DNA of 6,289 nt from Oscillospiraceae bacterium (lineage in GTDB: Bacteria > Bacillota > Clostridia > Oscillospirales > Ruminococcaceae): contig JAFSHJ010000324.1 of NCBI GenBank assembly GCA_017440425.1, forward strand, positions 1 to 6,289. Reading direction: 5' to 3'. Within the stretch, counting starts at the first letter, position 1, and every line of letters begins with the position of its first letter. A model generated the notes under the pieces. It was given only the letters and a program-made list of their open reading frames with translations. It was not told the DNA's origin and did no database searches. A program made the position numbers and the translations under genes. Positions 5,585 through 6,289 of this stretch are shown piece by piece.

Positions 5585-5636
5585 CGCAGACCGCTCATCA
5601 AAAAATTCCTGATGGGCGGTCTGCGACTTTTGTTTT
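5585..5636 (+). terminator. Strong terminator after the zinc-ribbon gene
   Basis: Bases 5585-5600 pair with 5610-5625 over 16 bp with one G-T wobble and a 9-base loop, followed by a T-rich run (5628-5636). An A-run precedes the 5' arm, so some activity in the other direction is possible. Confidence 0.9.
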
Positions 5637-5649
5637 GGCAGGCACCCTC

Positions 5650-5661
5650 CTGCGGCGTCCC
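5650..5661 (-). repeat. Right arm of the 12-bp inverted repeat
   Basis: CTGCGGCGTCCC is the exact reverse complement of 4831-4842, 807 bases away between inner edges. It lies between the island terminator and the deoC promoter. No target-site duplication is visible just outside the two arms. Confidence 0.7.
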
Positions 5662-5705
5662 ATATGCACCAAAGCCACATCAACGTGAAAGATTTGCGCT
5701 TTCAT

Positions 5706-5734
5706 TTGACTTTTCCGGCTTATGATAATATAAT
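5706..5734 (+). promoter_or_regulatory. Promoter of deoC
   Basis: TTGACT (5706-5711), a 17-bp spacer and TATAAT (5729-5734) give a near-consensus promoter with transcription starting near 5741. A small inverted repeat, TGAAAG (5686-5691) and CTTTCA (5699-5704), lies directly upstream of the -35. It could be a regulator site, but it is short. Confidence 0.82.
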
Positions 5735-5767
5735 TATCTTATAAATTACCGAAAGGAATGCTGAAAA

Positions 5768-6289
5768 ATGACAAAGCCTCTCAATAAATACATCGACCAC
5801 ACAATGCTCAAGCCCTTTGCAACCGAAGCCGACATTGAAAAACTGTGCGCTCAGGCAAAGGAATATGATTTTGCCAGCGTTTGCATCAACCCCTGCTACG
5901 TTGCTTTGGCTGCAAAGCTGTTGGAAAACACCGACGTGAAGATCTGCACTGTTATCGGTTTCCCCTTGGGCGCCAACACCACCCACATCAAAGCCGCCGA
6001 GACCGATCAGGCTTATTTTGACGGCTGCGACGAGTTTGATATGGTTATCAACGTGGGACAGCTCAAAGCCAAAAACTATGCCTATGTAAAACGCGACATT
6101 GAGGCTGTTGTCACCGCTGCAAGAGGCAAGCTGGTAAAGGTCATTATCGAGACCTTCTATCTCACCGATGAGGAGATCGCCACCGTTTCCAAAATTGCAG
6201 CTGAAGCAGACGCTCACTACGTGAAGACCTGCACCGGATTCAACGACGGCGTTGCCACCGTTGAGGCTGTTAAAATTATGAAGCAGAGC
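5768..6289 (+). CDS. deoC: Deoxyribose-phosphate aldolase, 3' end cut by the window
   Basis: The first 174 residues of DeoC are present, out of about 220 in the short bacterial form. The enzyme is a cytoplasmic class I aldolase that splits 2-deoxyribose 5-phosphate into glyceraldehyde 3-phosphate and acetaldehyde during deoxynucleoside breakdown. Visible family features are YIDHTMLKP (8-16), VCINPCYV (38-45), TVIGFPLGAN (61-70), FDMVINVG (90-97) with catalytic D91, KVIIETFYLTDEE (124-136) and YVKTCTGF (151-158) with K153 as the Schiff-base lysine. The second active-site lysine lies beyond the window. AAAGGA (5752-5757) is 10 bases before the ATG and a promoter lies at 5706-5734. Nothing in the visible part is damaged. 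Whether other deo genes follow cannot be seen. Confidence 0.95.
   Translation, partial: MTKPLNKYIDHTMLKPFATEADIEKLCAQAKEYDFASVCINPCYVALAAKLLENTDVKICTVIGFPLGANTTHIKAAETDQAYFDGCDEFDMVINVGQLKAKNYAYVKRDIEAVVTAARGKLVKVIIETFYLTDEEIATVSKIAAEADAHYVKTCTGFNDGVATVEAVKIMKQS

Noticed and set aside
4831..5661. Classical insertion sequence bounded by terminal repeats
   Set aside because: No transposase is present, no flanking target duplication is seen, and the inverted repeat is only 12 bp. It is kept only as a possible cassette boundary.
5720..6217. Minus-strand open frame of 165 codons opposite deoC
   Set aside because: It is antisense to a clear DeoC with intact motifs, is unlike any family I know, and overlaps the deoC promoter. 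It is a shadow of the coding strand.
1..6289. tRNA, rRNA, CRISPR array or riboswitch
   Set aside because: No cloverleaf-like sequences, regularly spaced direct repeats or recognisable aptamer cores were seen on either strand. The leaders before 298 and 5768 are short.

Overview
The window looks like chromosomal DNA of an anaerobic, probably gut-type Clostridia (Oscillospiraceae or Lachnospiraceae-like). This is inferred from strong AAGGAG-type ribosome sites, sigma-A-like promoters, the style of the XRE regulators, a clostridial-looking cytoplasmic GH92 protein and a short-form DeoC. No species can be named from sequence alone.

Layout. Bases 1-75 are the tail of an upstream gene, closed by an intrinsic terminator at 134-166. 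A promoter (202-230) then starts a rightward unit of three genes. The first is an NAD-type tartrate/D-malate dehydrogenase (298-1371). The second is a subclass-B3-like metallo-hydrolase that begins one base after the first gene's stop (1373-2122). The third is a cytoplasmic GH92 family glycosidase (2180-4144). A separate promoter (4202-4230) drives a membrane-tethered XRE regulator (4253-4816).

The next stretch, about 4843-5580, is clearly more AT-rich than its neighbours. Sample 60-base counts are 16 G/C at 4921-4980 and 29 G/C at 3541-3600. It is flanked by a 12-bp inverted repeat (4831-4842 and 5650-5661). It holds a compact divergent pair: a 71-aa XRE repressor on the minus strand (4897-5112) and a 95-aa membrane protein with a split zinc ribbon on the plus strand (5230-5517). 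The intergenic region has at least two, perhaps three, related palindromes. One lies wholly inside the 17-bp spacer of a perfect-consensus TTGACA/TATAAT promoter, so the repressor very likely silences the zinc-ribbon gene and itself. Strong terminators close the island on both sides (4859-4904 and 5585-5636).

After the island, a promoter (5706-5734) drives deoC (5768 to the window end), which is cut off by the window.

Two observations stand out. (1) The GH92 protein has Gln (NQP, residue 570) where the family normally has the general-acid Glu (NEP). As I recall, the same change occurs in a GH92 enzyme that cleaves mannose-1-phosphate diesters rather than ordinary mannosides. (2) The repressor/zinc-ribbon pair looks like a small self-contained and possibly mobile regulatory module of unknown function.
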